In this document: positions 49,464 through 59,173 of the stretch, in pieces
Position numbering within the stretch: the stretch's first letter is position 1
Layout of the letters: every line of letters begins with the position of its first letter
Origin: Hyalangium gracile
GTDB taxonomy: Bacteria > Myxococcota > Myxococcia > Myxococcales > Myxococcaceae
DNA: 64,000 nt
Direction: 5' to 3'
Assembly (NCBI RefSeq): GCF_020103725.1
Contig: NZ_JAHXBG010000032.1
Location: forward strand, 57,361-121,360
The notes under the pieces: model-generated
Told to the model about the DNA's origin: nothing
What the model saw: the letters and a program-made list of their open reading frames with translations, nothing else
The model's database searches: none
Position numbers and translations under genes: made by a program

Positions 49464-49469
49464 TATAAT
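49464..49469 (+). promoter_or_regulatory. TATAAT -10 element for the cytochrome operon
   Basis: TATAAT is a perfect -10 box, 42 bases before the ATG at 49512. The -35 region at 49441-49446 (GAAGCG) matches poorly, so an activator or alternate factor may assist. Confidence 0.5.
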
Positions 49470-49511
49470 GCCGGCACTTTGAGGTTCTTCCTGGATCGAG
49501 CGCAGCGGAGC

Positions 49512-50918
49512 ATGAGGATGGCCGCGCATACCCCCCGGGCCGCGGCTCTGGCGTTGGTGTTGCTGGCTTCGGGATCGGCATCAGCAGCGGCAGTCCAGAT
49601 CGAGGCGCGCACGGAGGCTCAGGCGTACCAGATCCGCGCCTGGCGTGGCACCACGCCAGACGACGTGGTGTTGCTGCCACGACGGCGGATCGTCCAGTAC
49701 CTGGGGCTCAACGCCTTCGAGTTGGTCACCGGACAGGATCTGGGCTTCGAGTCCAGCCTGCGCATCTTCGCGGACCTGGGGTTGCCGAAAGGCGAGGCCG
49801 AGAAGGTGGACGGCCTGCGGACCGAGGACGCGGACATCATGTACGCGTACGCCCGGTACTCCACCGGCGGCTTCGAGGGCCGGCTGGGGCGCCAGCTCTA
49901 CGTCGACTCGATGGACATCATGTCCTTCGACGGCCTGCGCCTGCGGTACATGTCCCGCTTCGGCGTGGGCGTGGAGGCCTACGGCGGCCTGTGGGTGAAG
50001 GGCGCGGGCATCCTCGGCTCGTCGGTATACCAGCCGGACGGGACGCGCGAGAGCGACTCCCGGCGCCTGGATGCGGGTGTGGTGGGCGCCGACGAGAGCC
50101 TGGACGCCATGGAGCCCCTGTACGGCGCCAAGCTGCTGGTGGGCGATCTGAAGGGCTTCAGCGGCTCGCTCGGCTACCGCAAGGCCATGGTGGCCGGGAA
50201 GACGGACCTGGAGCGCGCCGGGCTGGAGTTCCGCTACGCGCGCGGGCTCGGCGTGAGCGCGCTGGCGGGCCTGGACTTCGACATGTTGCAGATGAAGCCG
50301 GCGCAGCTGCGCGCGCAGGTCCGCCTGGACCGGGAAGTGTTCGCCGTGACGGCCGAGGCCCTGCGCTTCACGCCGGTCTTCTCCTCGGACTCCATCTGGT
50401 ACTACTTCGCGTACGCCCCGCGCGACGAGGCCCGCCTGCGCGCGGACTTCTACCCGGTGGGCCCGCTGCGCTACTACGTCCAGGCGCTGGCCAGCCTGTA
50501 CCACACCAACCTCAACAGCACTCTGAGCATCGCGGATGACGTGGACGGTGAGGGCGCGCCTGCCTCGACCAACCTGGGCGGCGCCGTGGGTGCGTCGCTG
50601 CGGCGGGGCAACCTGCGCTCGGGGCTGGACGTGACGTACCGGACCGGCTTCGGCGGAGACCAGCTCTGGGTGGATCTCACCGGCGGCTACAGCTTCGACC
50701 GGGGGCTGTTCGATCTGGATGCCCGGCTGTCCGTGGCGCACGTGGATGACGCGTTCAACGAGCAGCTGCGCGGCACCTTCTTCGGAGCGCAGGTGTGGGG
50801 CAGCCGGGCCCTGAGCCAGGCCGCCCGCGTCTCCCTGGTGCTCGAGCAGAACGTGAATCCGTTCTCTCGCTCGGACACCAAGGTCTTCTTCCTCTTCGAT
50901 CTCAAGGCGAACCTCTAA
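49512..50918 (+). CDS. Putative outer-membrane beta-barrel protein before a 13-heme cytochrome
   Basis: This 468-residue protein has a signal peptide (MRMAAHTPRAAALALVLLASGSASAAA), then alternating strands with the aromatic girdle and Gly/Asp turns of a barrel, ending in FFLFDLKANL. About 20 or more strands are possible (for example VEAYGGLWVKGAG, GLEFRYARGLGVSAL, DVTYRTGFGG). It is shorter than MtrB (about 700) and has no CXXC in the mature part that I can see. Family not recognised. It is separated from the cytochrome gene by one base. The TTG at 49479 is a longer alternative start. Confidence 0.68.
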   Translation: MRMAAHTPRAAALALVLLASGSASAAAVQIEARTEAQAYQIRAWRGTTPDDVVLLPRRRIVQYLGLNAFELVTGQDLGFESSLRIFADLGLPKGEAEKVDGLRTEDADIMYAYARYSTGGFEGRLGRQLYVDSMDIMSFDGLRLRYMSRFGVGVEAYGGLWVKGAGILGSSVYQPDGTRESDSRRLDAGVVGADESLDAMEPLYGAKLLVGDLKGFSGSLGYRKAMVAGKTDLERAGLEFRYARGLGVSALAGLDFDMLQMKPAQLRAQVRLDREVFAVTAEALRFTPVFSSDSIWYYFAYAPRDEARLRADFYPVGPLRYYVQALASLYHTNLNSTLSIADDVDGEGAPASTNLGGAVGASLRRGNLRSGLDVTYRTGFGGDQLWVDLTGGYSFDRGLFDLDARLSVAHVDDAFNEQLRGTFFGAQVWGSRALSQAARVSLVLEQNVNPFSRSDTKVFFLFDLKANL

Positions 50919-50919
50919 G

Positions 50920-52095
50920 ATGGACCGCCAGTTCCGGAACGCACTGGGCGTCTTCGCCCTCTCCCTCGTCGCGGCAGGTGTGGCCTGGGCCGCCACGGCC
51001 CGCGAGCGCAGCCTCGCCATCTACCCCGCGCAGAACATCCCGCTCCGCTTCGATCACGCGCAGCACCTGGAGGCCGGCGCGGACTGCGCCACCTGTCACG
51101 ACTCCGTGAGCAAGAGCGAGGTGGCCCGCGATCGCAACCTCCCGGCCCACCCCGAGTGCGAGACGTGCCACGACATCGAGGCCGCCCAGAAGGGGCAGAA
51201 GACGGATCCGCCGGCCAGCTGCGGCACGTGCCACCCGGGCTTCGATCCCACGGTGCGCAAGGAGCCGGCGAAGCTCGATCTGCCGCCCGCCAACCTGCGC
51301 TTCACCCACAAGGTGCACCTGGACAAGAAGGTGGAGTGCGTCACCTGCCACGGGGACATGACGAAGGTGACCCTGGCCACCCGGCAGCAGCTGCCGAAGA
51401 TGGCCACCTGCTTCGAGTGCCATGACGGCCGGGCCGCCTCCAACGCCTGCACGACGTGCCACCTGAAGGAGGCCTCGGGGCGGCTCCAGCTCAACTTCTC
51501 CTCCGGCATCCTCCGGCCGATGCAGGGCGACCCGCTGGGCCTGGACCACGGCCCGCGCTACGAGTTCAACCACGGCAGCCGCGCCGCCGTGTCCCGGCAG
51601 CTGTGCAGCCAGTGCCACTCGGACTCGTACTGCCAGAAGTGCCACGACTCGCTGCAGAAGCCGCTGTCGGTGCACCCCAACGACTACATCACCCTGCACC
51701 CGGTGCAGGCGCGCACGGACGCGCAGCGCTGCGAGAGCTGCCACCGGCTCCAGTCCTTCTGCGCCGCCTGCCACGAGCGGGTGGGCGTGGGCATGGACGC
51801 GGACCCGTCCCTGCGCCCGCGCAACGCGAAGGTGCACCCGGACTACGCCACGTGGGTGCAGATCCCCGGGCCCCAGCACCACGGCATCGTCGCCTCGCGA
51901 GACATCCGCCAGTGCGCGGCCTGCCACCGGGAGGAGTCCTGCATGAGCTGCCACTCGGAGCTGTCCCAGCGCCAGCAGGTGAACCCGCACCCGAACGGCT
52001 TCGCCAACAACTGCAAGAAGCTCGCGGCGGCCAATGACCGCGCGTGCCTCAAGTGCCACTCGGAGACGAGCCTCGCTCAGAAGGGGTGCCGGTGA
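50920..52095 (+). CDS. Periplasmic 13-heme c-type cytochrome
   Basis: A 391-residue exported protein with a signal peptide (AVAWAATA) and thirteen CXXCH haem-attachment motifs, beginning at residues 56, 80, 101, 140, 164, 177, 229, 238, 271, 281, 332, 341 and 376. Histidines in FDHAQHL, FTHKVHL and FNHGSR repeat the FxHxxH pattern of cytochrome c3/c7-like multihaem proteins and can be axial ligands. Haem content and length are between MtrA (10) and larger electron conduits. It starts one base after the barrel gene and its stop overlaps the next gene. The Ccm system at 12.9-21.0 kb would mature it. Confidence 0.9.
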   Translation: MDRQFRNALGVFALSLVAAGVAWAATARERSLAIYPAQNIPLRFDHAQHLEAGADCATCHDSVSKSEVARDRNLPAHPECETCHDIEAAQKGQKTDPPASCGTCHPGFDPTVRKEPAKLDLPPANLRFTHKVHLDKKVECVTCHGDMTKVTLATRQQLPKMATCFECHDGRAASNACTTCHLKEASGRLQLNFSSGILRPMQGDPLGLDHGPRYEFNHGSRAAVSRQLCSQCHSDSYCQKCHDSLQKPLSVHPNDYITLHPVQARTDAQRCESCHRLQSFCAACHERVGVGMDADPSLRPRNAKVHPDYATWVQIPGPQHHGIVASRDIRQCAACHREESCMSCHSELSQRQQVNPHPNGFANNCKKLAAANDRACLKCHSETSLAQKGCR

Positions 52096-52532
52096 TGCGC
52101 CGCCTGCTGATTGCCTGCGCCTGCCTGAGCCTCGCGGGCTGCCTGGATCCGGGAGATCCCCTCCTGGCCGTGCGTGACAGCGATCCTCCCGAGGTGGAGT
52201 CCACCGATCCGGGGGCCAACGGGGAGATCGGCTCGGACGGCTCGCTGGAGATCACCTTCTCGGAGTTCATGGACGTGCGCACGCTGCGCCCGGGGATCGC
52301 CGTGTTCTCCGGCCGCGAAGAGGTGCCCCTGCGCATCGCCGTGCCCGCCCCGACGGAGGGGGACGAGGACGTCGAGCGCGGGGACATCCCGTACACCGTC
52401 ACGGTGAGCGCGGAGTCGGGCGCCTTCACCGCGAACGCCAGCCTCATCCTGGTGATGCGGACGATCCTCACCGACTACGAGGGCAATGCGCTCGTGGAGG
52501 AGGTCCGCGTCCCGTTCCGCACCGGCCCGTAG
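52095..52532 (+). CDS. Lipoprotein with an SbsA-type Ig-like domain
   Basis: A 145-residue lipoprotein (lipobox SLAGC, Cys17). The mature part is one Ig-like Big_5 domain: DSDPPEVESTDPGANGEIGSDGSLEITFSEFMDVRT-type pattern in short parts, with YTVTVSAESGAF and LTDYEGNALVEEVRVPF. Such domains often sit in extracellular envelope proteins. Its start overlaps the cytochrome stop by one base (TGATG), so it belongs to the same operon. Confidence 0.85.
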   Translation: MRRLLIACACLSLAGCLDPGDPLLAVRDSDPPEVESTDPGANGEIGSDGSLEITFSEFMDVRTLRPGIAVFSGREEVPLRIAVPAPTEGDEDVERGDIPYTVTVSAESGAFTANASLILVMRTILTDYEGNALVEEVRVPFRTGP

Positions 52533-52547
52533 GCGGAGGCCGGCGGC

Positions 52548-55100
52548 TCAGGCGCGCTGCAGGTACTCGCGGATCTGATCGGCGAGCTGGTCGCGCGTCT
52601 GGGCCTCGGAGGCGGCCGGGCCCAGCTTCAGCTTCTTCTCCTCCTCGACGAGGTACTTCTGGTCGAGCAGGTACGCCACGGCGTTCTCCAGCGTCGTCTT
52701 GGCCAGGGACTCGGCGGCGCCGATGCGGCCCGCGTGGAACTCGGCGCGGCCCGTCTCCAGCGCGAACTTGATGAAGGACTTGCGGTCCGTGGCCACCCCG
52801 TCGGCCACGTCCTTCAGCGTCAGCGCGGCCAGCAGGTACGACTCGAGGTAGTCGCGCAGCAGGTCCGCGAGGAACTCCAGGTAGGGCCGGGCGTGGGGCT
52901 CGGGCGCGAACTGGAGGGTGTCGTCGGTGCGCAGCACCAGGCCCATCCGCACCAGGGCCTCCACCGTCTCCGAGAAGATGGTGTCGAAGGTGGTGCCCAC
53001 CCGGTAGATGAACTCGACCTTGAAGAGGCGCGAGAGGAACAGCGCGCGGACCTTCACGCGCTCGTAGGGGGCCGGGGCGCCCACCAGCAGCGCGTTGGCC
53101 ACGAGGCTGCGCGGCGCCACCAGGTTCATCAGCGTGTTCTTGTAGAAGGAGAGCTCCGCGCGGCGCTCGTCCTCGGGCTGGTAGATGACCTCGCCGCGAG
53201 CCTGCTGCGTGCGCAGCATCCCATCCGAGCGGAACGTCTGGATGGCGTCCCGGATGGCGCCCATCGTCTCGGGATCGCTCGGGGCGTTGGCCAGCGTCTT
53301 GGAGAGCGGGGTGCGCTCCTCCTCGGCGATGCGGCGCAGCAGGGTGATGCGGTCGGTCAGCTCGCGCTGGGTGACGCCGCGCCGGCGGTGGGCCAGCAGC
53401 GACGCGCTCACCAGGGCGTGCGGCGTCACGGTGGACACCTTGCTGATGCCGTACATCACCCGGTTGCCGAGCGCGCGCACCAGGCCCTTCTTCTGGTCGT
53501 CCGTGACGGGCTCGCCCGGGGTGAGCCCGCGGCTCTTCATGAGCTCCACCAGCGACAGCGGCTCGTCGAAGGTGAGGTGGATGCGGCCGTAGCGGGCCGC
53601 CAGCACCTTGGGCGTGCTCAGCAGGGCCTTGAGGTCCTCCGGCTTCTTCTCTCCGCCGGCCAGCTCCTTCGAGTAGCTGCCGGACTCCACCACCTTCTCG
53701 TAGTCGATGGAGACGGGGACGAAGATCAGATCGCTCCGGGCCCCCTCCAGCACGGCCTCCACCTGCCAGGTGAACATGCCCAGCTTGGGGGGCAGCAGCT
53801 TGCCGGTGCGGGAGCGGCCTCCCTCGGGGAAGAACTCCTGGTGCACGCCGTCGTGGACGAGCTTGCGCACGTAGGACTGGAAGGCCGCGGAGTAGATGGG
53901 GTCTCCCTTGAAGGAGCGGCGCAGGAAGAACGCGCCGCAGCGGCGCAGGAAGGGCCCCAGCGGGAAGAACGAGAGGTTGGCGCCCGCGGCCACCAGGGGC
54001 ACCGCGTAGCCGCGGTTCCAGAGCACCCAGCTCATCACCAGGTAGTCCACGTGGCTCTTGTGCGAGGGGCACAGGACGATGGGCGCCATGCCGCCGGCCT
54101 TCAGGGCGCGGTGCAGCCCCGTCTCATCCACTTCGATGCCGTCGTAGATGCGCTGGAACACCCAGTCCAGCAGGGGCGAGGCGAAGGCCAGGGCGGTGGG
54201 GCTGGGGCGCGCGGCGATGGCCTGCAGGTTGCGGCGAGCCTCGCGGTAGACGCTCTCCTGGCGCCGGCTCACCGAGGCGGCGTGGGCATCCAGCGCCTTG
54301 CGCAGGTGCCGGTCGCGCATCGTCTCGTCGATGAGGCGCTCGGTGGGCTTGAGGGGCGGGCCGAAGACGGCGCGCGTCTCCCGGGTGAGGTGGTGGTGCA
54401 GGGCGCTGCGCACCTTGCGGGCGATCACCTCGTCCGAGTCCTGGGGGTTCTCCTCGATGAAGCGGCGCAGATCGATGGGCTCGCCCACGCGGAACTGGGC
54501 GCGGCGGTAGTTGCGGAAGAAGGCCACCATCGAGTGCAGGAAGCCGGGGGCCTCGGGGCTGCCGAAGATCCGGTCCATGATGCCGGGCTTGATGCGCGCG
54601 GTGCGCTTCTCCCAGACGAACAGCTCGGGCACCAGGTAGACGGTGCGGTCGCCCTTGCGGGCCATGGCGACCAGGGCGGGGAAGGGGTTCTCCTCGATGT
54701 CCTTGCCCGAGGCGCTCATCAGCGCCGTCTTCTTCAGGAAGATGAGGCCGCTGCCGCCGTGGCGCCGGGCGTAGGTGAAGCGCACGTCGAAGTCGCCGCG
54801 CTGGGCGGTGTTGCGGAAGGGGCGGGTGAACCAGGGCCGCAGGTTCACCACGGCGCGGATGGGGGGCAGGGCGCGGCGCACCATGGCCCAGGCCAGGTAG
54901 AGGAAGTTGATCCACGCGGTGGAGCGCATGACGTGGACCACGAACCCCTTGGCATGGAGCTCGCGCAGCTCGGCCTCGGACTCCGGAGGGAAGAGCACGC
55001 CGTCGAAGTAGCGCGCCCCCAGCCAGCGCGAGATCGGTCCAAACTCTTCCTTCAGCACGGCCGCTCCCTGATTCGCAGTCCCGGCCACCGCAGTCTCCAC
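52548..55100 (-). CDS. plsB: Glycerol-3-phosphate acyltransferase PlsB
   Basis: PlsB acylates sn-glycerol-3-phosphate at position 1, starting phospholipid synthesis at the inner membrane. The 850-residue protein carries the acyltransferase blocks: block I PSHKSHVDYLVM with HX4D, block II around GANLSFFPLGP, block III FFPEGGRSRTGKLLPPKLG and block IV IFVPVSIDYEKV. The GTG start at 55100 has GGAGGAAG upstream. Length matches E. coli PlsB (807). Long antisense frames over this gene are artefacts of its base composition. Confidence 0.92.
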   Translation of the reverse strand: METAVAGTANQGAAVLKEEFGPISRWLGARYFDGVLFPPESEAELRELHAKGFVVHVMRSTAWINFLYLAWAMVRRALPPIRAVVNLRPWFTRPFRNTAQRGDFDVRFTYARRHGGSGLIFLKKTALMSASGKDIEENPFPALVAMARKGDRTVYLVPELFVWEKRTARIKPGIMDRIFGSPEAPGFLHSMVAFFRNYRRAQFRVGEPIDLRRFIEENPQDSDEVIARKVRSALHHHLTRETRAVFGPPLKPTERLIDETMRDRHLRKALDAHAASVSRRQESVYREARRNLQAIAARPSPTALAFASPLLDWVFQRIYDGIEVDETGLHRALKAGGMAPIVLCPSHKSHVDYLVMSWVLWNRGYAVPLVAAGANLSFFPLGPFLRRCGAFFLRRSFKGDPIYSAAFQSYVRKLVHDGVHQEFFPEGGRSRTGKLLPPKLGMFTWQVEAVLEGARSDLIFVPVSIDYEKVVESGSYSKELAGGEKKPEDLKALLSTPKVLAARYGRIHLTFDEPLSLVELMKSRGLTPGEPVTDDQKKGLVRALGNRVMYGISKVSTVTPHALVSASLLAHRRRGVTQRELTDRITLLRRIAEEERTPLSKTLANAPSDPETMGAIRDAIQTFRSDGMLRTQQARGEVIYQPEDERRAELSFYKNTLMNLVAPRSLVANALLVGAPAPYERVKVRALFLSRLFKVEFIYRVGTTFDTIFSETVEALVRMGLVLRTDDTLQFAPEPHARPYLEFLADLLRDYLESYLLAALTLKDVADGVATDRKSFIKFALETGRAEFHAGRIGAAESLAKTTLENAVAYLLDQKYLVEEEKKLKLGPAASEAQTRDQLADQIREYLQRA

Positions 55101-55196
55101 GTGGCTTCCTCCGGCGGAAAGGCTTCCGAGCCGGAGCGGATACTAGCGAAGGAAAGCGGCTTTCCAGCCTCTTTCCTCACTCTGGCGCGGCCGGGC

Positions 55197-56891
55197 TCAG
55201 GGCACGGCTGGACTGCGGCGGCTGGGGCGGACCACCGACGCCACGGTGTCCAGCAGGCGAGGCAGCTGGAGCGGCTTCTCGAAGAAGCCGTCGATGCGAT
55301 CCAGGCCCTGGCCGGAGCTGAGCGAGGCCACCTCGCTGGCGCCGGAGATGATGTAGACGACGACGTCCGAGAGCGACTCGGTGGCGCGGATGAAGTGCAG
55401 CACGGAGCGCCCGTCCTCCTGGCTCAGGCGCAGGTCCAGCAGCACCATGGCTGGGCGGATGTGCGAGAGCACGGAGCGGGCCTCGGCCGCTCCCGAGGTG
55501 GACATCACCCGGTAGCCCTCCTGCTCGAGCACCTGCTGGAGCACCTCGCGGCAGTCCAGATCGTCCTCCACCAGGAGGATGCCACCGGCGCGGGGCGCGG
55601 CCTGGGTGGGATCCGGCAGGCTCACCGCCCCGGCGAACATGGGGAGCACCATCTGGAAGGTGGAGCCCTCACCCAGCGTGCTGGTGCCATCCACCCGGCC
55701 GCCGTGGAGCGAGAGGATCTTCGCCACCAGCGGCAGGCCCAGCCGGCCGCCCAGGGGGCGCGGCGTGCCGGAGCGCGCGCGGTAGAACGGATCGAAGACG
55801 TTCTCCAGCTCCTCCTGCGAGAGCCCCGGGCCGCTGTCCTTCACGGACAGGGCGGCGAGCCCCTCCTCGGCGGAGACGCGCACCTCCACGGTGCCGCCCT
55901 CCTCGCTCTGGTGGATGCCGTTCTCCACGAGGTTGTGGATGGCCTCGGCGAGGCGCTCGCGGTCGCCGCGGACGAACACCTCTGAGCACGGAGGGATGTG
56001 GAGGCGCACCTTGCTGTGCTCGGACAGGGCGGCCAGCCCGCGCAGCACCTCCTCGGCCACGGCCTTGAGGCCGAAGGGGCGCTGGTTGAGCTGCATCTTC
56101 CCGGACTGGAGCCGGGACATGAGCAGCAGATCATTCACCATGCGCAGCATGCGGTCCGAGTTCCGGTCGCACGTCTGCAGGGCGCGGCGCTGCTGCTCGG
56201 TGAGGGGGCCCAGCTTCTCGCGGCCCACCATGGCCAGGTAGGCCTTGATGGTGGTGAGCGGGTTCTTCAAGTCGTGGGACACGTTGCCGAGCAGCTCCTC
56301 GCGGTGCTGCTCCAGGCTCTTGAGGCCGGCGATGGCCGTCTGGAGATCCTTGTTGCGCCGCGCCGAGTCATCCCTCAGGCGGGCCACCTCGTAGGCGGCG
56401 GACAGCTGCCCCGCCAGGGCCCGCAGCAGCGTCTCCGAGGCATCCTTCCGTGGCCCGAGGATGGCCAGGCAGCCGGTGACGCCCTGGGGGCTCTCGAGCG
56501 GGACGACGACGGTGTCCTCCTCGCGCAGCACGGCGTTCTGGGAGAAGGCCCGCCCGACGATGCCCTCGTCCGGGATGGCGGCGGTGACGCGGTCGTCATA
56601 GCGGCCGCGGACGTGCTCGACGTGGAGCTGCTTGCGCTCGGCGAAGAAGCGGGCGACGTAGCAGACCTTGGGCTTGAGCAGGTTGAAGATGACCTGCAGG
56701 TAGACGCGGAGCACCTCGGTGGTGCCGGCGCTGGTGGTGAGGTGGCGCGCCATCTCGAGCAGCGCGGCCTCGGCGGCCTCGGGCTCGACGGGGGGCACGG
56801 GCTTCACCGCCCGCTTGGGCTGCTTCTTCAGGTGGGGCCGGAGCGCGACGACTTCGGCCAGCCGGGGGCCTTTCTTCTTGGAGGAGGGCAC
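55197..56891 (-). CDS. Hybrid sensor histidine kinase with GAF and receiver domains
   Basis: A soluble kinase of 564 residues without membrane segments. A GAF-like domain (about 40-160, GIVGRAFSQNAVL), a helical linker, then HisKA with VSHDLKNPLTTI (phosphorylation site His near 215), HATPase with HNLVENGIHQSE, DSGPGLS and GGRLGLPLVAKI, and a C-terminal receiver domain (about 440-555) with LLVEDD, the acceptor Asp in MVLLDLRL and Lys in FFEKP. No partner response regulator lies next to it, so phosphotransfer may go to a distant protein or stay within the receiver. A Lys/Arg-rich start (MPSSKKKGP). Confidence 0.88.
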   Translation of the reverse strand: MPSSKKKGPRLAEVVALRPHLKKQPKRAVKPVPPVEPEAAEAALLEMARHLTTSAGTTEVLRVYLQVIFNLLKPKVCYVARFFAERKQLHVEHVRGRYDDRVTAAIPDEGIVGRAFSQNAVLREEDTVVVPLESPQGVTGCLAILGPRKDASETLLRALAGQLSAAYEVARLRDDSARRNKDLQTAIAGLKSLEQHREELLGNVSHDLKNPLTTIKAYLAMVGREKLGPLTEQQRRALQTCDRNSDRMLRMVNDLLLMSRLQSGKMQLNQRPFGLKAVAEEVLRGLAALSEHSKVRLHIPPCSEVFVRGDRERLAEAIHNLVENGIHQSEEGGTVEVRVSAEEGLAALSVKDSGPGLSQEELENVFDPFYRARSGTPRPLGGRLGLPLVAKILSLHGGRVDGTSTLGEGSTFQMVLPMFAGAVSLPDPTQAAPRAGGILLVEDDLDCREVLQQVLEQEGYRVMSTSGAAEARSVLSHIRPAMVLLDLRLSQEDGRSVLHFIRATESLSDVVVYIISGASEVASLSSGQGLDRIDGFFEKPLQLPRLLDTVASVVRPSRRSPAVP

Positions 56892-57058
56892 GGGAGTCTC
56901 GGTACCTGGCGGAAGGATGCCTGGCGTCCCTGGGGGAACGCGTGAGCAGGGTCATCCTCCTCCAACGCCTCAAGGGGGGGAACGACCCGTCTGGGCAGAT
57001 GCGTCCGGCAGGACAGGGGCCGTGTCGGCTGCTCGACATCAGCCCCTGGCGCTTCGTC

Positions 57059-57787
57059 TCACGCTTGACGCTTGACGACGGCGCCTGCCTTGTCGAGCGT
57101 GTAGGGCTCCACCAGGAGTCCCTCCACCTTCTCCCGGAAGCCCTGGACGCCGAAGCCGCTCTCGTGGAGCGCGGTGAGGGTGGCGGTCTGCACGCGGCGC
57201 GCGGTCTCATCCGCGGTGAGCAGCTTGAGCATGGGCTCGCGGGCCGGCTCGTACTTGAGGGGGCCCAGCGCCTTGAGCGCGGCGATCTTCACGTCGTCCG
57301 CCATGTCCTCGAGGAAGGGCAGGACGGCGGGAGCGATGCGGGCATCCTCCTTGCCGGTGACGTGGTGGAGCAGGACGACCTTCTTCTCCGGGTCGCGCGT
57401 GTAGTGGTTGCTCAAGTGGGTGAGCACGTCCACGCAGATGGCAATCACCTCGGGCTCCGGCAGCAGCTCGCCGAGCAGCCGCAGCGCCCAGGAGGCGGCC
57501 TGATCACTCTTGCGGAGGAAGTCCTGGATGGGGGCCACCGCGTCCTTGCCGAAGCCCTTGATGAGCTCGAAGACGTGCTCCTTCTCGTCGGCGTCCGTGG
57601 TGAGCGGCTCCACGGTGATGGTGAAGCGCATCAGGAGCACGCCGACGGCCTCGGGGAACTTCATCTCCCCGAGCTGCTGGATGGCCTTTTGACGCGTGGT
57701 GGGATCCCCATACTTCTGGGTGACCTTGGGTTTGAGCTTGAGGGCTTTCTCGGGGCCGGAGCCGCCGAAGAAGTCGAAGAGGCCCAT
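57059..57787 (-). CDS. HEAT-repeat protein
   Basis: A 242-residue cytoplasmic protein made of helical HEAT-type repeats: KYGDPTTRQKAIQQLGEM, DAVAPIQDFLRKSDQAASWALRLLGEL, DARIAPAVLPFLEDMADDVKIAALKALG and MLKLLTADETARRVQTATLTAL, quoted in parts. It should be a protein-protein scaffold, not an enzyme. GGAG eight bases upstream selects the ATG at 57787 over an upstream one. It follows dnaJ on the same strand with a 106-base gap. Function unknown. Confidence 0.82.
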   Translation of the reverse strand: MGLFDFFGGSGPEKALKLKPKVTQKYGDPTTRQKAIQQLGEMKFPEAVGVLLMRFTITVEPLTTDADEKEHVFELIKGFGKDAVAPIQDFLRKSDQAASWALRLLGELLPEPEVIAICVDVLTHLSNHYTRDPEKKVVLLHHVTGKEDARIAPAVLPFLEDMADDVKIAALKALGPLKYEPAREPMLKLLTADETARRVQTATLTALHESGFGVQGFREKVEGLLVEPYTLDKAGAVVKRQA

Positions 57788-57893
57788 GTGTACGCTCCGA
57801 GGAAGGGCAGGATGTGGAGGCGCCGTGTAGGACGAGGCGCCCGGCAGTGCAATAGGCAAGAAGCCGGGGCCATTCCCATCGTCGGGTGGGAGC

Positions 57894-59069
57894 CTAGAGC
57901 TTCAGCTCCCGCCGAACGTCTCCAGGGTAGGCGCGCGCCAGCGCCTCGGCCGCGGCTTTCGCCTCGGGGCCGGCCCCCTCGGGCACCCGGATCTGGATGA
58001 CGAGGTACATGTCGCCGGCAGAGCCCCCCTTGAGAGAGGGGGCGCCACGGCCCTTCAGGCGCATCTTCCGGCCCGACTGGGAGCCGGCGGGCACCTTGAC
58101 GGTCACCTCGCCCTGGAAGGTGGGCACCTTCACCTCGGCTCCGAGCAGGGCCTCGGGGATGGTGACGGGCAGATCCATGTAGAGATCATCCCCCTCGCGG
58201 CGCACCAGCGGGTGATCGGCCACCTCGGTCTCGATGTAGAGATCTCCCGGCGGCCCGCCGTGAGTCCCCGCGGCGCCCTGGCCGGCGAGCCGGACCTTGG
58301 AGCCCGTCTGGACGCCGGGCGGAATCTTCACCGTGAGGCGCGTGGCCTCCTCCACGACGCCGGTGCCCTCGCACTGGGGGCAGTCCTCGGCGGCGCGGCC
58401 CGTGCCATTGCAGGTGGGGCAGGCGCCCGCGAAGGACGCCCCCGCGCTGCGGCGCGTGCGGCCGGTCCCCTTGCAGGTGGGGCAGGGGCCAGAAGCACCC
58501 GACTCACCTCGACCGCTGCAGCGCTGGCAGCGCCCCGGGCGCCGGACGGACAGGGCCCGCTCGGTGCCCGTGATGGCCTCGCCCAGCGAGAGCGTCACCT
58601 GGGCCGTGAGGTCCTCGCCGCGCCCGGGCCCGCGAGAGGCCCCGCGCTGGCGTCCGAGGATCTCGTTGATGTCGAAGCCGGGGCCACCGCCCGGGCCCGC
58701 CCGGCCGAAGATGTCTCCGAAGATGTCGCCCAGGTCGAAGTCCGCGCCGCTGCCGGAGAAGGGGATACCTCCTCCCACGCCGCCGCCGCTGGCTCTGGCC
58801 GAGCGATAGGCCCGGAACGCCTCGGCCTTCTTCTCGTCGTAGCCCATCTTCGCGGCGTCCTCTCCGAACTCGTCGTAGAGCTTGCGCTTGGTGGGATCCG
58901 ACAGCACCTCGAAGGCCGTGTTGACCTGCTTGAACTTCTCCTCGGCAGCCTTGTTGCCCGGGTTCACGTCGGGGTGGTGCTTGCGCGCCAGCTTCCGGAA
59001 GGCTTTCTTGATGTCCTCCGCGGACGCTGTCCGAGGGACCTCGAGAATCTGGTAGTAGTCGTCCGCCAT
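57894..59069 (-). CDS. dnaJ: Co-chaperone DnaJ (type I)
   Basis: A 391-residue DnaJ. The J domain has HPD (KHHPDVNPG, near residue 35), followed by a Gly/Phe-rich region ([15 protein letters not shown]), the zinc domain with four CXXCXGXG motifs ([32 protein letters not shown]) and the C-terminal substrate domain. It stimulates DnaK ATPase and delivers clients. No dnaK or grpE is nearby. The start is the ATG at 59069 ([13 protein letters not shown]); an open frame upstream to 59213 is not part of it. Divergent from the SurA-like gene. Confidence 0.93.
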   Translation of the reverse strand: MADDYYQILEVPRTASAEDIKKAFRKLARKHHPDVNPGNKAAEEKFKQVNTAFEVLSDPTKRKLYDEFGEDAAKMGYDEKKAEAFRAYRSARASGGGVGGGIPFSGSGADFDLGDIFGDIFGRAGPGGGPGFDINEILGRQRGASRGPGRGEDLTAQVTLSLGEAITGTERALSVRRPGRCQRCSGRGESGASGPCPTCKGTGRTRRSAGASFAGACPTCNGTGRAAEDCPQCEGTGVVEEATRLTVKIPPGVQTGSKVRLAGQGAAGTHGGPPGDLYIETEVADHPLVRREGDDLYMDLPVTIPEALLGAEVKVPTFQGEVTVKVPAGSQSGRKMRLKGRGAPSLKGGSAGDMYLVIQIRVPEGAGPEAKAAAEALARAYPGDVRRELKL

Positions 59070-59173
59070 TGCCGATCTGTCCTGAAAAATTCCTTCTGCA
59101 AGAAAGTAACCAGCCTGACGGACTGCGCCAGCGCGATGCGTGCTTTGTCGCGGGATGTATAGAGTGGCCGGTG

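Noticed and set aside
52734..55985. A 1083-codon open frame on the plus strand over plsB and the kinase end
   Set aside because: It is antisense to clear PlsB motifs, has His/Gln/Leu-rich low-complexity composition and shows no domain. High GC with strong third-position bias opens such antisense frames.
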